A stretch of DNA of 64,000 nt from Cotesia glomerata (GCF_020080835.1 NC_058160.1:17099152-17163151); one strand, 5' to 3'; numbered from the stretch's first letter, positions 46,545 through 59,473 are shown. The notes: a model not told the origin generated them from the letters alone. Numbers and translations: made by a program.

Positions 46545-48062
46545 TTTTTTTTTTTTTTTTTTTTTTTTATTCAGAGGGGAGAATTCTTTTTGCGGATTCC
46601 AGGTATAGCTGTTGCGCCTGGATATATGAAGACTCGACGCAGCGTCATACTAAAATTCGACCCTAACGCCCCTACTCACTAAACCCTAAACCCCTTTTCT
46701 TCTTTCCTCTAATCCCTCATGGGAACCACCGTCAGGCATTACTTCGTGGGGGAGGAACTAGCTACTGCTCTTCTTCCTGGTGGCTAAGGTGTTAACTACC
46801 TTCCTTCTATCTTCTGATATTTGCTCTTCTTCTTTCGGTGGAACGCAAGTCTTTGAAGACTTCTGTTGCAAACGTGTTGGTAGCGTTCCAGGCAGCTTCT
46901 GATGACAACATTGCTTCCACTAGTGAATCTGGTTGCATTCTCTGGTTCAGGATCCTCTCCAACTCTTCACGCTGTGGATCGAAACGAGGACATACAAAGA
47001 AGTCGTGCTCCGCATCTTCAGCAACTCCTAGTAGGCAGGACGGGCACTCCGAAGAGTCATCGTGCTTAAAGCGGTGTAGGTACTCTCGAAAACATCCGTG
47101 TCCCGACAACATCTGCGTAAGATAGTAATTGACCTCGCCGTGATTCCGCTTAAGCCAAATGCCGATACAAGGTATGAGGCGGTGCGTCCATCTACCCTTG
47201 TCTGCAGCATCCCATTGTAGTTGCCATCGGCCTATGCTGTTTTGCCGTTCTTCAATTCTAAGTTCTTCAGGGCTCAGTGCAGTTGACCTTTTTCGTTGGT
47301 AAAGGGCTCGTCTTTCGTCTGCTAGAACTCTAAGAGGTAGAGTTCCGGCAATGATGCACACTGCTTCTTCTGATATAGTGCGGAAGGCACTAGCTACTCG
47401 TAGGGCACAGTCGATATACTGGTCCAGCTTTTCTCCATGATTCTTGGGTTTCCAGTGCATCAGCCCAAATGGATATTCCGTAAGTGAGCACTGATGTGAC
47501 TACCGATGACAATAGGAGCCTCCTGCTCTGCATTGGGCCTCCGATGTTAGGCATCAGCCGTGCAAGACTAGCCCTCACTGCTGACGCTTTGGCACTGACG
47601 TGTTCCACCTGCTGCTTGAAGTTGAGTCGGGCATCCAGCATCACTCCCAGATAACGGATAAATGGTTGTGATGTGATTTCTTGTTCTCCGACTCTCAACT
47701 TGATAGTTTCTACCGTTTTTCTACTGGTGATGAGCACTGCCTCGGTTTTATGTTTGGCTAGTTGTAGGTTCACCATGTCCATTCACAAATTGACTCGTCT
47801 GAATGTAATATCAAATGCCATTTCTATCTCTTCGAGGTACTTTGCGACGATCACGACTGCTACGTCATCCGCATATGCTACAAGTTTGACTCCCGTAGGC
47901 AATGCTATTCTCAGGAGGCCATCATACATGATGTTCCATAGCAGAGGACCTAAAACTGAGCCCTGTGGCACTCCTCCGGTGATTTCGTACTCTTCCGTAC
48001 TATTCTTCGTGTCATATTTCAGAACCCTATTCGTAAAGTAGCTCGCTACCATTCTGCGAAGG
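46545..48062 (-). mobile_element. LINE L2: 5'-truncated R1-clade element of a second family
   Basis: Minus strand: the RT part (48052-47783) has GGVPQGSVLGPLLWNIMYDG and an intact catalytic box AYADDVAV, then thumb and linker (47782-47390), a C-terminal domain (47460-46807) with GHGCFREYLHRF and a CPSC...H...C knuckle, a 3' UTR, and a T24 tract on the plus strand (46545-46568) that is its poly(A). Frame changes occur at about 47783 and 47460-47390. It differs clearly from L1, L3 and L4. The flank at its 3' end (GTGGGTGTGTGTGCGTG) is a mixed GT/GYGT repeat like the ACAY-type targets of Waldo elements. Confidence 0.8.
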
Positions 48063-48105
48063 TATCCTGGTACGTTTTTTTCTTATAGAGCCCTGTGTAT
48101 GTCCG

Positions 48106-49862
48106 TTTTTTTTTTTTTTTTTTTTTTTTTTGCTATAGAGGAGGTCAAATACATTTACGTATACCAGGACGAGATGTTTGTCCTGGGTATGTCGGACTCG
48201 GAAGTCAATATTATTGACAACAATACCGACTAAATATCCTCCTCTCTCGTTCCCCATAGATGTTACGGGGAAGACTGGATCGGGACCGCGTTAGCATTAC
48301 TTCAATCCAGTCCGTGTTGCGTCTCACGACGGTTGCTCCTAGTTACTAGTCTCTTTCTGCGATTTTTTCCTTTAAAAGACTCTGCGCATAGGCTGCGACA
48401 GCTGACCAGTTATCTTCTTTTTTGATCATGCAGGTTACTAAGCTCTCAGGGGAGAGCGTGGTGCCAATAGTTTCATCAGTACTGCTTTTGTAGTCCTTCC
48501 ATCGGTCAAACTCAAAAAACGTGTGCTCGACGTTGTCAATTTTGTCTGGGCAGTATTTGCACGTTGGTGTGCTGTGCAGTCCCATCTTAAAAAGATAGGC
48601 ATTGAACTGCCCATGTCCCGTCAATAGCTGGGTCAAGAAAAAGTCCGTTTCTCCGTATTCCCGAGAAAGCCAGACGTTGATGTTTGGGATCAGGCGTGTC
48701 GTCCATCTGCCCGTCTCTCCCGATGTCCATCGGTCCTGCCACTCTTGTTGCGTTTCCGCCTTTATCCTCGTTCTTGCGTCCTTCATGTTTTCGTCACTGT
48801 TTTAGCGTTATAGAGTTTCGCACTCTCAAACGCGAGTAGGTCGATGGGTGCAGGCAACCCTGAGAGCGCCTCGCCGCTGCATTGCCGCTATTTTTCGTCG
48901 GTAGGTCTTCTGTTTCAATATGCCTGCCCATATTTCTGCTCTATAAAGCAGTACCGAGTGGACTACTTCTAGAAGAACTCTTCTCTTTTTGGTTCTTGGT
49001 CCCATAGTATTGGTCATGATTCTTGATAGGCTAGACACCGTCTTGCTGGCTTTCTTGCATGCACTGTCAAGGTGTTCGCGGAAAGATAGTTTCTCGTCTA
49101 TCATTACCCCTAGATAGCACAGGGCCCTTGTTGACGTCAGTGTTGTTTCTTCCATGTCCACAGCGAATGGTTTTGGGAATCATTTTTGACGTGTCAGAAC
49201 AACCATCTCGGTTTTATGCTTAGTGAGTTTCAGGTGGTGTTTATCAAGCCAGGTCTCGACGGCGTCAATGGTTTCCCGAACCAGTAATTCGGCCTCTTCT
49301 ACGCTGTATACTACTATCGTGGCCGCAACGTCGTCTGCAAAGCCCGTTTGCTCTACTTGCTTTGGTAACGAGATTTCAAGAAGCTCGTCGTAATCCGCAT
49401 TCTATAGATCGGTCCCCATTATTGAGCTTTGCAGTACGCCAGCCGTTATGGCGTATTCTTGTAGGCCTTCCGTAGTTTCCGCTAGATTCTCTGGCTCCGC
49501 GTCAAACTTGTGCTCCAGAGCATCTAGAATGTCTCTCCAATTTGCGCTGTTAAATGCGTTTTTGACATCTAGCGTGAGGAGGAGACATACGTTACCAGCT
49601 TTGAGGCTACCAGACCATGCTTGTGTTACTGTCTTTATAACTTTCTCGATCGCTCCGACTGTCGAACGACCTTTCCGGAAGTAATGCTGGTTGGTGGCAA
49701 AACCTTCAGCACGGTCGATGTCGTTGCGAAGTCTCCCTTGTATGAGCTTCTTGAGCAGTTTCCAGCAATGTCTAGCATACAGAGTGGTCTAAACGACGAA
49801 GGTGTTACGGGGGTTGTCTTTCCTTCATCTAAGAGAACCAATCTCTGCCGCTTCCAGACCGC

Positions 49863-49863
<1 letters not shown>
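48106..49863 (-). mobile_element. LINE L3: 5'-truncated copy of the L1/L4 family in (GT)n
   Basis: Minus strand, poly(A) as a T tract at about 48106-48131. The 3' UTR matches L1 (GGAGGTCAAATACATTTACG near 48137-48156). The C-terminal domain 48786-48346 has CKYCPDKIDNVEHTFFEFDR with the last metal ligand changed to Phe. The RT part (about 49720-48826) is broken by stops but retains GFADDVAA-like sequence. The 5' truncation at 49863 abuts a GT run. Confidence 0.85.

Positions 49864-49932
<69 letters not shown>
49864..49932 (+). repeat. (GT)n microsatellite bordering LINE L3
   Basis: About 34 GT units between the truncated 5' end of L3 and the resumption of R sequence (GTAAGTATGTAAATCCCC). Confidence 0.95.
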
Positions 49933-49934
<2 letters not shown>

Positions 49935-50615
49935 GTATGTAAATCCCCTACAACTTCTGGACGGTTTAACCGATTCCATCGTGGTTGGTGCCATTCGAAA
50001 GGGTTTGTCCAAACTTAGATTTTATATACAATTTGGACCGATTCGGTAAGATAGATTTCGAAAAATATAAAAAAAACTGAAAAAAAAAAATTTTTCAAAA
50101 GTGGTTTTTTTGGAATAACTTTCAAACGGCTTTATCAATCAACTCCAAAAACTAATTAGCTCTTAATCTTAGAAAACCACGTCAATCGCCGCTAATCCGG
50201 TTAAAATTGGTTGATTCGTTCGAGAGATATCGTGCAGGAAAAAAAACCCAAAAAAGGGTTTTTTCGGAATTACTCCGAAATTTCTAGTTTGATCAATTTA
50301 AACATAGATTCTTCATGAGGTTTAAAAAACTGCGTCGAATGCCGCCAACAACGTGAAAATCGATTCATTCATTCAAAAGTTATTGCGGTTCGAAAACTCA
50401 AAAAATAATGTTTTATCAAACTTCTATCACTTAAAGAGCTCAAAAGTATAGAAAAGTTATCTCTTTGAGCTCGGAGAGCTCAACACAACATATAAATTGT
50501 ATTTTTGAGCTCGAAGAGCTCAAAAACGTCATAAATGCAATTTCAAGCGCCCAGGTATGGAACTAGCGGGAAGTTGCAGGGATGGCCTTCAGGGTCAACC
50601 GTTTTCCTAATTCTT

Positions 50616-51066
50616 TGAAATTTAATTTGTATCATTCTGAAATGCTGATAATCGTAGGCGAACATTTTGGGAAAATACAGAACATTTGCGTAAGGTTCTC
50701 ATTATTCACACACACACACACATACCGACATAGACATTTTTGCTACCCTTGACCACCTATTTTTAGCCTCCATGACCAAACTCCCCTATGATACATTATG
50801 CGAAAGTTATGGCTACTATTACGCCATGCATTAACGCCGTTGGTCTGTAGTGAATAGTTCTGGCTACAATAACGCTGATTTCATTTTTAAGAAAAAAATA
50901 AATTGTATTATTGACTTTTCAAATCAAGTGGAAAAAAAAGTTCATTCCTGATAGCTGTCACAAAAACAAAAACCGAAAAATTGTGAAGATCAGAAAAGTA
51001 CTTCGCAAGCTCGCCACTGAACAGATGACTTAGAACGTTCATGCGTGGCTTAAGGCTAAACTTTAT
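50616..51066. other. Unannotated AT-rich sequence
   Basis: Contains a short (CA)n at about 50708-50722; no gene or known repeat recognised. Confidence 0.4.
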
Positions 51067-51796
51067 AAACATATATATTAGGGTGCATTTTTTTGCGAGT
51101 ATTTTTTTTGCTCCTATCTCGAAATTTTGTGGAAAATACCTAAAAAAAAAATCACTAAAAATTTTAGCCCTTAATATTAATATTAAGTGCTCGACCAAGG
51201 CGTGTAAAGATTTTCCGTTTAAAATGCTCGTAAACTGTGAATTTTTAATTGTTGAAGAGTAGACGACTTTCATCAGAAGAAGAAATTACATTTATTTATT
51301 GACTTAATTTTTATGTACATTCTTTCTCAATCAATACTTTTTGCACATGCAATATTGTTTACCCTCCTTAGATTTCCTATACGATCATTATTTCCAGAGT
51401 TATTGATTATCAAAGTCAAAAAGATTTTTTTTGCTTTGATTGACGATAACTTCGCAACAAATCAACGTACAGGCTTTTTAATTACGTCAAATTAAAGGGT
51501 ATTAAATATTCTAAAAGTGCTTTGTAAAGAAACAATGAAAAAAATTTTTTTGAAGCCTGTAGACCTTTTTTTAGATGAGAAAAAATTTGGAAAAATTTTT
51601 TTTCGGTAGTTTTCTTAGGATTTCTCCAGACCTGGACATGACAAAAAATTTTCATGGTCATGACTGAATACTAAACACTTAGAGCTACAATTTGCTTTTT
51701 TTTTCCGTACGACCATTGTCCTCGGAGTTACAGCTCGTTGAAAATCACCCTAAAATTTGGAATTTCTTTCATATCCCTTAATTTTTGTGACTAGTG
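51067..51796. mobile_element. E-family element end, uninterrupted
   Basis: The right 150 bp match the E-element end (TTACAGCTCGTTGAAAATCA ... TTAATTTTTGTGACTAGTG) followed by TA (51797-51798). It supplies the empty sites for copies A and B. The left limit, AGGGTGCATTTTTTTGCGAG at 51067, is a guess. Confidence 0.45.
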
Positions 51797-51799
51797 TAG

Positions 51800-52285
51800 T
51801 ATAATTTAGTGTATGGATTTTACAGGAAACGTTTACAAAAAACCTGCGCATGATATAGTTGAAAATAATTCCACTTCCTCTCTTCATATACTTATTTACA
51901 TTATGTACAACTTATAGATTACGATAAGCGAATGCACCTAGTTGAAATATTAATTTTACAATATTTAATATCATTGTTGGATCTATTAATAATGTTAAGT
52001 TGCTGTTCGACTTTTAGTTGATTTGTAACTTTATGTTTGAGCCATGGATTCTGGTTTGTAGTTTTTCCTACTTCTTTAAGGATTTCGTTATGATTAAGAG
52101 TATTGAAGAATTTAATTGTATGCTCTTGTATGATATTTTTAATGTATGCTCTTGTTGATATTTTAATATTTGATATTTGATATTTTAATTGTATGCTCTT
52201 GTTGATATTTGTAATTTTTCATGCATTAGTTTAGAGGACGTTCCGCAGGGAAGATTTAATATCATTCGTAGGTATTGATTTTGTA
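51800..52285. other. AT-rich sequence with small local repeats
   Basis: A TGTATGCTCTTGTTGATATT word is repeated three times at 52117-52215. No gene recognised. Confidence 0.4.
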
Positions 52286-52560
52286 CTAGCTGTTACTCGC
52301 CCGCTCCACTGGGCGCTTTATATGATTGAATTTTTAGATCTAGACTTGAAATTTAATTAGAGTATTGTTTTGACTTGCACAGATTCCCAATCTATCGAAG
52401 TGGCATGCACCTTTTATCCATGTAATTATTCTGCCTAATATTCATTGTAACTTTCAAAGTGCAATCGTTATAACATTCCCGTGTCTGACAAAAATGAATA
52501 ATAATTGATATGAAAAAAAAAAATTTGTAATGAGCATTGAAGTCATTGAAGTCATTGAAA
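52286..52560 (-). mobile_element. Non-autonomous Helitron, 3' half, reverse orientation
   Basis: CTAGCTGTTACTCGCCCGCT at 52286 is the complement of the Helitron 3' end at 17268, hairpin included, and homology continues for about 270 bp. The 5' end is lost at the junction with the LTR sequence, where GAAGTCATT is duplicated. Confidence 0.8.
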
Positions 52561-52631
52561 GTCCCCACTACTGTCCCCGTAAAATAAAGCGGGGCATAAC
52601 AATAGGAAAGTTCAAGAGCCGGAGTTGGAGG

Positions 52632-54215
52632 CCCGGGAAAAAATGATCAGATCTGATCAGATATGAACAGGCATGAGTGTTCAGGTCTGATCAGATATGA
52701 AAAATGACCGGGTCTGATCAGACCTGGCCAGGCATGTTCATGTCTGATCAGATCTGTTCATGCCTGACTCGATCAGGTCCATAAAAAAAAAAAACAAGAT
52801 TCGTGCCGACGGGGATTCGAACCATGTACGTTGCGCTCTTCAGACTGATACTTTACCTATTGACCCAATGACTTATCTTAATTCTAGAGTACCTTTCAAA
52901 CTACTTTAAGTAATTTAAATTTTATACATGACTTATCCTTATAGTTAACGGAGTTCTATACTTAATTTATTAATTATTAATAACAAATTATACACAGTAA
53001 AAAATTTCGCGTCATAGCATCACAAAATTTTTTGTTACAAATTTTTATGTTAAATATTTAACACTTTTTTGTGTTGATTTAACAGAATAAATGTTAAATT
53101 TACACATAAAAGTGTTAAATATTTAACACAAAAATTTTTGACGCAATGATGCAAAATTTTTTACTGTGCATATTAGAGTGATTTATTTGGGACGGCTATG
53201 TATTTTTTTCGCTCCATTAACATATGGTTCTATGTGAAGTAAATAAAAAAATTTCCTCAAGGTTCATTCCGTAATTATAATTTTATTGTTTTCTTTTAAA
53301 ATTGAAGTTTTTTTTTAATTAAAACGTATAGGAAATGGAGAATTATTTGTGTGTTCTACAATTTAACAGCCTTTGACACTACTGCTATGGACCAAGGCGT
53401 AGCTTAAGATAATAACAGACACCTTGAAAGGACTTATCGATATCAACTGATATATTTTGGTATTTTCACGCTATCAAACTCAAACTTTTACTAAATAATC
53501 TCATTTTTCGCGTATTCAATGGAACACAGTAAAAAATTTTATGTCATTGCGTCAAAATTCATCGTTAAAAATCATCGTTTTGGCATGGAAAATTAAAAAG
53601 TTCATGCTTATATAAGCCGAAATTTTTGATGAAAGTCGTACATTTAAAATTTATAAGGGGATAGAAACTGATACGTCATACGGAACAAATTAATTTTAAA
53701 AATAGAACTGCAGTCTATAGTTCGATAAAATTTTTCTTCCAGACTTAAAATATCATTTAAGAGGGTAAATCATGCATGAACAGTTCTTGTCAGCTGATAT
53801 ATGGAGTTTTAATCCTTTTCTATTAGGCTAGAACAGACATGATCGGACATGGAAAGGTCTGAGCGTATTTAACGCTTCAGACATGAACAGGCATGGACAG
53901 GTCTGAGCATATTTAATGCTTCAGACATGAGCAGGCATGAACAGGCTTGATCAGATCTGATCAGGTCTGAGCGTATTTAATGCTTCAGACATGAAGACAT
54001 GAGCAGGCATGAACAGGCTTGATCAGGTCTGAGCGTATTTAATGCTTCAGACATGAACAGACATGAGCAGGCATGAACAGGCATGAACAGACATGGACAG
54101 GTCTGATCAGGCCTAATTTCAGGCCTGGTCATACATGAACAGGGCTGATCAGGTCGGATTTCAGGCCTGATCAGATATGAACAGGTCTGATAAGTCCTGA
54201 TCATTTTTTCCCGGG
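52632..54215 (-). mobile_element. CCCGGG-family element, copy C
   Basis: Inverted ends CCCGGGAAAAAATGATCAG and complement; GG flanks both sides (52630-52631, 54216-54217). Nearly identical to copy A in reverse orientation over its whole length, including the tRNA-like unit, internal MITE and decamer arrays. The solo LTR copy shows the uninterrupted LTR region, although it is divergent exactly at the joint. Confidence 0.85.
52793..52872 (-). ncRNA. tRNA-like Pol III unit inside copy C
   Basis: Same unit as in copies A and B on the minus strand: B box GGTTCGAATCC, CTGAAGA loop, A-box-like TGGGTCAATAGG, and a T-run terminator on the transcribed strand. Confidence 0.5.
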
Positions 54216-55890
54216 GGGTTATAAAGGAGCCGATAGGAGGGACATCCAGGCTTTTTTTTCCCTTCTGGAAGCCAGTGGCCTTTTGCCTTTGTGAATCAGT
54301 GACCTTGTTGAGATCAGTTTAAGTCAATAGAGTGCAAATTTGGACGTCGAGAATAAAGAGCAACTGCAGAGGAAGTTATTGGGGCATTTTTGGAATTGGA
54401 CAACCCTGCCGCACCCTGGTTCGAGACGACAAGACGCCAAGCAGCTAAGCCCACCAAGTTGGACCGGAGTATCAGTCGTCGTTGGATAAAACAATAATTG
54501 AGTCTCCAGGTATTTTCGATTATTGTAGACCAGATTTGATTATTGATTTAATTAAGAGGCTGAAATAATTAAATTTAATTTCTCGAGCGGTCATTTTTAT
54601 ATTAGCGAGTTCGTACTTTAGTATTTATTGTCAAGGTCAATTAGTTAGTTTTATCGCTTAACTTTTATATTGAAAATTAAATTTAATTGATTAATTGTTA
54701 ATTTATTGGTAGAGAATTTATTACTAATTTATTATAGGCCTGTTGGCTATAATAAATTAATTTTAGTTAAGAATTTTCAAGACAAAATTTGAATAAGAAA
54801 TGAAAATGCGTAATTAAGTTAGTGAAGGTCATTCTATAATGTTCTATGGTTGTAAATTTTGTCGAGACGCTTTAGAATTACAGTGGTTGGATTTAAGAAA
54901 TTGTGTTAAATTAAATTTAGGCCGTTAGGCTAAATTTGATTAATTTAGTTAATTTAGCGAATGTATTTATTGAGAAATTTAGTGAATTTAGAAAATGATT
55001 ACTGAACTTGTTAAGAAAATTATGTAGTGAACTTTGTTAAAGATTATTTAGTGGAGATCAAGAAATGAAATAAATCAGTGGGTTTAGTAGAATAAATTGA
55101 TTGATAACTTTAGTAGAAAATTTGGTTAAGTAAGTTGAAAATGAATTTAGTTAAGAAGATGTATTAATGAATTTAATGAATTAAAATCGAAGGTCGGAAT
55201 TTTGTGTTAAGTAATTGTTAAGCGTAATTTTGGTAATTCTGGAAAATGCGAAGTTTTGAGATTCAGTTTTATTGATAATTAAGATGTATGAATAAAATAG
55301 AGAGTTTTATAGAATTAAGTTAGCGTCGGTGGACGATTTTATATGGAAGTTAGTGATTTATGATATTATATGGTAGTCCGTCAGGTTGACGAGGTAATTA
55401 TGGTATTCTATGGTATTCCGTCAGGTAGACGAGGTTGTTTATGTGAAATTAGTTCAGATAATTCAATAATTAAGAAGTTTTTATTTGGTAAATTATGTTG
55501 TTAGTTATTCCGTCAGTTGGACGAGGGTTTAAGAAATTAAGAATCTAGATGCGTAATGGTCTATGATCGAATTAGGAAATTAAAGGTAGATGCGTAATGG
55601 TTTAAAATTGAGTTAAGAAATTAAGAAGATAGATGCGTAATGATCTATGTTTAAAAGAATTTAATGATATTTAGTTGTAAGTTTTGGCAAGTGCCTGCGT
55701 AGGTGAGAGGTTCTCACAATTAAGTGATTGTTAGGTTAATTTTAAGGGCAGCCTTTCTCAACTTCTCACGACTCGATCTTTCCGTCTCTTGCTCCCCGGT
55801 TTCTAGGACACCGAGTATAAAATCCCAGTGGCGCCTTTTTCAAAGAGGAAAGGGGTGACCAATTGGACAGGGCTAACCACCCCGTTACAT

Positions 55891-55901
55891 TGGCGCCCAA
55901 C
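55891..55901 (+). other. Primer-binding-site-like sequence of the LTR element
   Basis: TGGCGCCCAAC begins one base after the LTR's terminal CA. It matches the 5' part of lysine-tRNA-type primer sites (TGGCGCCC...). Complementarity beyond 11 bases is not evident. Confidence 0.6.
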
Positions 55902-56485
55902 AATTTAACAACCCTTGAGAAGTTTGGGAAGGGTTAAAAATTTGCTAAGAAAAATTTGATTTGAAGAAAAATAAGTTAGTTGAAAAATTCGGACACAGAG
56001 AATGGGAAATTAGAAAATTTTTGTCGTAAATAAGAAATAAGTAGTTGGAAAAATTTTATAGGAAAGAAATTAGAAAATTTTAGTTGAGAATAAAATAGAA
56101 TAGAAAGACCGAATATAAGTGAGGGATTAAGAAAAGATATATTGGTAAAAGTGAAAACTGAAAATAAAGTTAGAGATTAAAGTTCTTGAAATAAATTTTG
56201 TCTACAAGTAATGAGTTATTTAGCTAAATATTTTAAGTGGACTAAAGTAAAATAATTTAATCTCTTTATAAGTCTCTTTAAAAATTAATTTTAGTAAAAT
56301 TTTAGTTTCAAGGTAGAAATTTTATCTCTACTCAAAATAATTTGGGGATTATTTTCAAATACAAAATTTTACCTAGAGTTATTATAAAATATACTTAAAT
56401 TAATTTTTGATAATAAGTAGTCTTTCACAATTTTATTAATCCCTATTATTATATTCATTAGATTGAAAAGAGACATCAGATAAGA

Positions 56486-58422
56486 ATGACTTATTCAAAC
56501 ATGGCAAACACACAGTTAGATGGGCGTAGAATGTCTGCAGGCCATGTGCAAGGCCGGATTAATTCCATTGCTAACCCGGGCTCGACAGACATATTTTTAT
56601 CAATACCAACGTTGTCAACAGCTACAAACACGACGTCAACAGTCATAACTACGATGAGTAGCAGAGTTTTTGATAGCAGAGTTGGCCAGTGTTCCTTACA
56701 GGCCGAGAATGAGTTGCTCCGACCGGGTACTCAGGCTGGAGGAGCTGTCCATAATGGAAACGAATACTCTGAGCCTGCCATAGATAAACGTCTGGAGGGA
56801 ATTAATATATCTCCGGACATGCGGAGAGTCTCCGATCATTTAGACCAAACAACTGAAGCAACGTGTCAATGGATTTCAGAACTAAGAGCAATAAACGCGG
56901 AAACCTCTGCCACTATCAATCGACTGTTACAAATATTAGGAGAGATGGTTCATTCTCAACGAGATTTTATGAACAGGCTCGACAGTCGTGATAATTTTAC
57001 CTGGTTGCACTCTCCGGTAGATTGGAATGCAACTGATTTTCAATTACGTGGTTCAACCGTTGCCCCTTCAGGTCAAGGTTTGGCAGGGGGGGGGGAGGAG
57101 TAGTTGCACCGTCTTTTTCAAGAAATCAACTGGAGAATAGCAGGGGCAGGACTGATTCTGACCAAACGATCCCTCTATCAGAAAGGGTCAACTACCTGCA
57201 AGAGCAATTACAACAGCTCCAACTGTTCCAGAGCCAACAAGCAGGTGCACAAAGCGAGTTTGCGTTCCATAGCCAAGACAACTGTGGACGAAGGTTAGGT
57301 CACGACTCTCAAGGCCAAAACATAAGACCGGGGATGACTCCACCTCCATTCCAAAGTCCATACCAAAATTTGAACAGAGGCACCAGGTACTTTATGCACG
57401 AAAGAAGGCGCAAAGATATTTTATCAAGTCTGAAGCTTGGTAACCTGATCTTTCCACAAGATGGAATGTCTGTCGAAGAATTTCTGCATGTGGTCGAGAG
57501 CAGAGCACACCGTGAAGGCTGGACAGAGGACGAAGTCCTGGGTTCCATGGGGTACATACTCCGAGGAACACCAGCACGCTGGTTTGATAACAACTACCAG
57601 TGCTGGGGTTCTTATACTCAATTCAAGATGGAATTCCGCAAGGCTTTTGGTAGTGCAACGACAGATTACCAAATAATTCACGATATTGGTAAACTGAGGA
57701 TGAAACCCGGGGAAAATTTCACGGAGTTTGTGTTAAAGGTTCAGCAAAAATATTTGACCATGATGAGTCCTCCATCCATAGAGGATCAAGTGACAAATAT
57801 TAGAAACTATCTAACTGATGAACTGCGAACTCTGGTTTTCTCTAGACCGGTATACTCATATGAAGACCTTTTGAACGCTCTGCATGAAGCCTCGAGGTAC
57901 ATTGAAGAAGCTGGACAGTCTTGTTAGACTCAGGAAACAGTAAAGCCCCAGGAGAATACAAAGGTTGGGGTGATTAGGCCTACAGTCGAAAAAGGGAGCT
58001 GCCAGGAAGAAGAGTTGGAATTATCAGGCTACAGAACTCCAACTACATCGTACGATAATAAGTATGGGGTTCAGGTGAGAACAAACCAGAACCATTATCG
58101 GCAGCCTTGTAGATTTCAGACTCCAAGAATTCCCAGGCCGTGTTACAACTGTGGTGTTCCTGGATACTCCTTTGTGGGTTGCGAAAACCCTAGACAAGAT
58201 GTCTGTAACAATAGTCTCAAAATTGGTCACACTCGACAAAACTGTCCGCTATTGACAAACGATAACCGCAGGAAAAGCTCTTTGGATAGTGCAAACTCTA
58301 GTGAGCAGTGTAATGATCCCAGAACTGAAAATGAACGGAAAACCCACTTACACCTGTCCCGAGTTCCCCGTCGGTTCAGTTCGTTCAAGGAGCAGCAATG
58401 GGGTCTAGTAAGGGTTCGATAA
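56486..58422 (+). pseudogene. Gag polyprotein of the LTR element, broken
   Basis: Structural protein that packages retrotransposon RNA. The first frame (56486-57103) has no recognised domain; at a G-run (57088-57097) the frame changes. The second frame (open from about 57085, ATG at 57334) contains a typical retrotransposon capsid domain: SVEEFLHVVESRAHREGWTE, ILRGTPARWFDNN, FRKAFGS, MKPGENFTEFVLKVQQKYL. TAG at 57925 interrupts it. The third part (57970-58422) has two zinc-knuckle motifs, both damaged: CYNCGVPGYSFVGC has Tyr for His, and CNNSLKIGHTRQNC has Ser for the second Cys. Confidence 0.85.
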
Positions 58423-58985
58423 ATGTTAAGACATCTGGCTGCTCATAGCTAAGACAGGCTTTTAAGCTACCTTGCTCTGATTCAGGCCCATCAACATCAT
58501 CTGCGGCATAGTCTATGGACACAGTTAACTTCAATCAACGCATCTCTTTGGTCAGAGGATCAACCAGCAATTATAAAACAGGGCAGTAGGCTATTCGATG
58601 ATCCTAGTTGTACTATAATTAACACTGATAGTAAGACTTATACTAATTGTACTTTATTTTCTTTAGCAGGGAATCAGGAGAGCAATGAACCTGTAATTTT
58701 GATGGAAGATGAACTGGACCTAGGTTTTGAAGTTGAGAATGACAAGACCCGTCTGTGGTCCCAGAACACAGGCTCTGGAGGCTGGTCCTCGAATCAAGAG
58801 GCCCCTAATAACACACTGGAAACGTCATCTAGGGCAGCTTTCATTCCTAGAATGCTCTAGAGTGAATCTTGGTCAACGAAGGTCGACTCCAAGCTAGCTG
58901 AAAGAAAGGTTTTCATCTCAGGAACAGGTCCAAGGCCTCCAATAGTTACGGCTAAGATCCCTGGGTCCTTTTACGGCGACGTAAG
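58423..58985 (+). other. Decayed continuation of the LTR element
   Basis: Stretches of open sequence (for example LFSLAGNQESNEPVILMEDE around 58655-58715) suggest the region after gag, but no protease or polymerase motif was found. Confidence 0.4.
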
Positions 58986-59307
58986 TAGGAATTTCGATGT
59001 AATTCCGAAAAAACATTTCTTTTGGTTTTTTTTCGACAACGATAACTCACGAATGAATCATCCGATTTTGACCGGGCTGGCGGCGATCGACGTAGTTTTT
59101 TTATGTTAAGCCGTTTAAAAGTAATTTAAAAAAAAACTACATTTGAAAAAAATTTTTTTGTAGTTTTTGTGAGATTTCTCAAAATCTACTGGTTTGAATC
59201 AGTCCAAATTGTATTCAAAATCTAAGTTTGGTAAAGCCCTTTCGAATAGCATCAACCGCGATGAAATCGGTCGAGCTGTTCAAAAGTTATGAGAGGTTTA
59301 CATACGG

Positions 59308-59380
<73 letters not shown>
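58986..59380 (-). repeat. R repeat, partial copy ending in (CA)n at LINE L4
   Basis: Reverse-complement R from the middle segment to the CA microsatellite (about 59311-59380). The other half should lie beyond L4, outside the window. Confidence 0.8.
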
Positions 59381-59384
<4 letters not shown>

Positions 59385-59473
59385 GGGTAGCGTTGTTCGC
59401 GTCCGTAGGTTCTGCTTTTACACCCTACACGTGCTCTCCGGGTAGTGCCAAATGAACAACACCAAACAACGAT

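Larger units (their letters stand above)
45052..50615 (+). repeat. R repeat split by three retroelement insertions in its GT tract
   Basis: R begins at 45052 (CTTCCCGCTAAG), runs to the GTATGTATG tract at about 45210, and resumes at 49933 after a long GT run, ending at CAACCGTTTTCCTAA (about 50615). Between lie an LTR-like element (45211-46523), LINE L2 (46545-48062) and LINE L3 (48106-49863), each separated by GT-rich remnants (46524-46544, about 48090-48105, 49864-49932). Confidence 0.8.
52563..58985 (+). mobile_element. Gypsy-type LTR retrotransposon, 5' LTR plus gag, 3' truncated
   Basis: The LTR starts (truncated) about 52563, is interrupted by copy C (52632-54215), and continues to CCGTTACA at 55889. 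A primer-binding-site-like TGGCGCCCAAC follows at 55891. A TATA-like TTATAAAG lies just after copy C, matching the position in the solo LTR at 26215-28234. Gag-like coding sequence spans 56486-58422. No reverse transcriptase or integrase: the element stops at an R-repeat junction at about 58985. Confidence 0.8.

Noticed and set aside
53977..54204. 75-residue frame with repeated RPDQ.CSC motifs
   Set aside because: Translation of the decamer array in copy C; no independent support.
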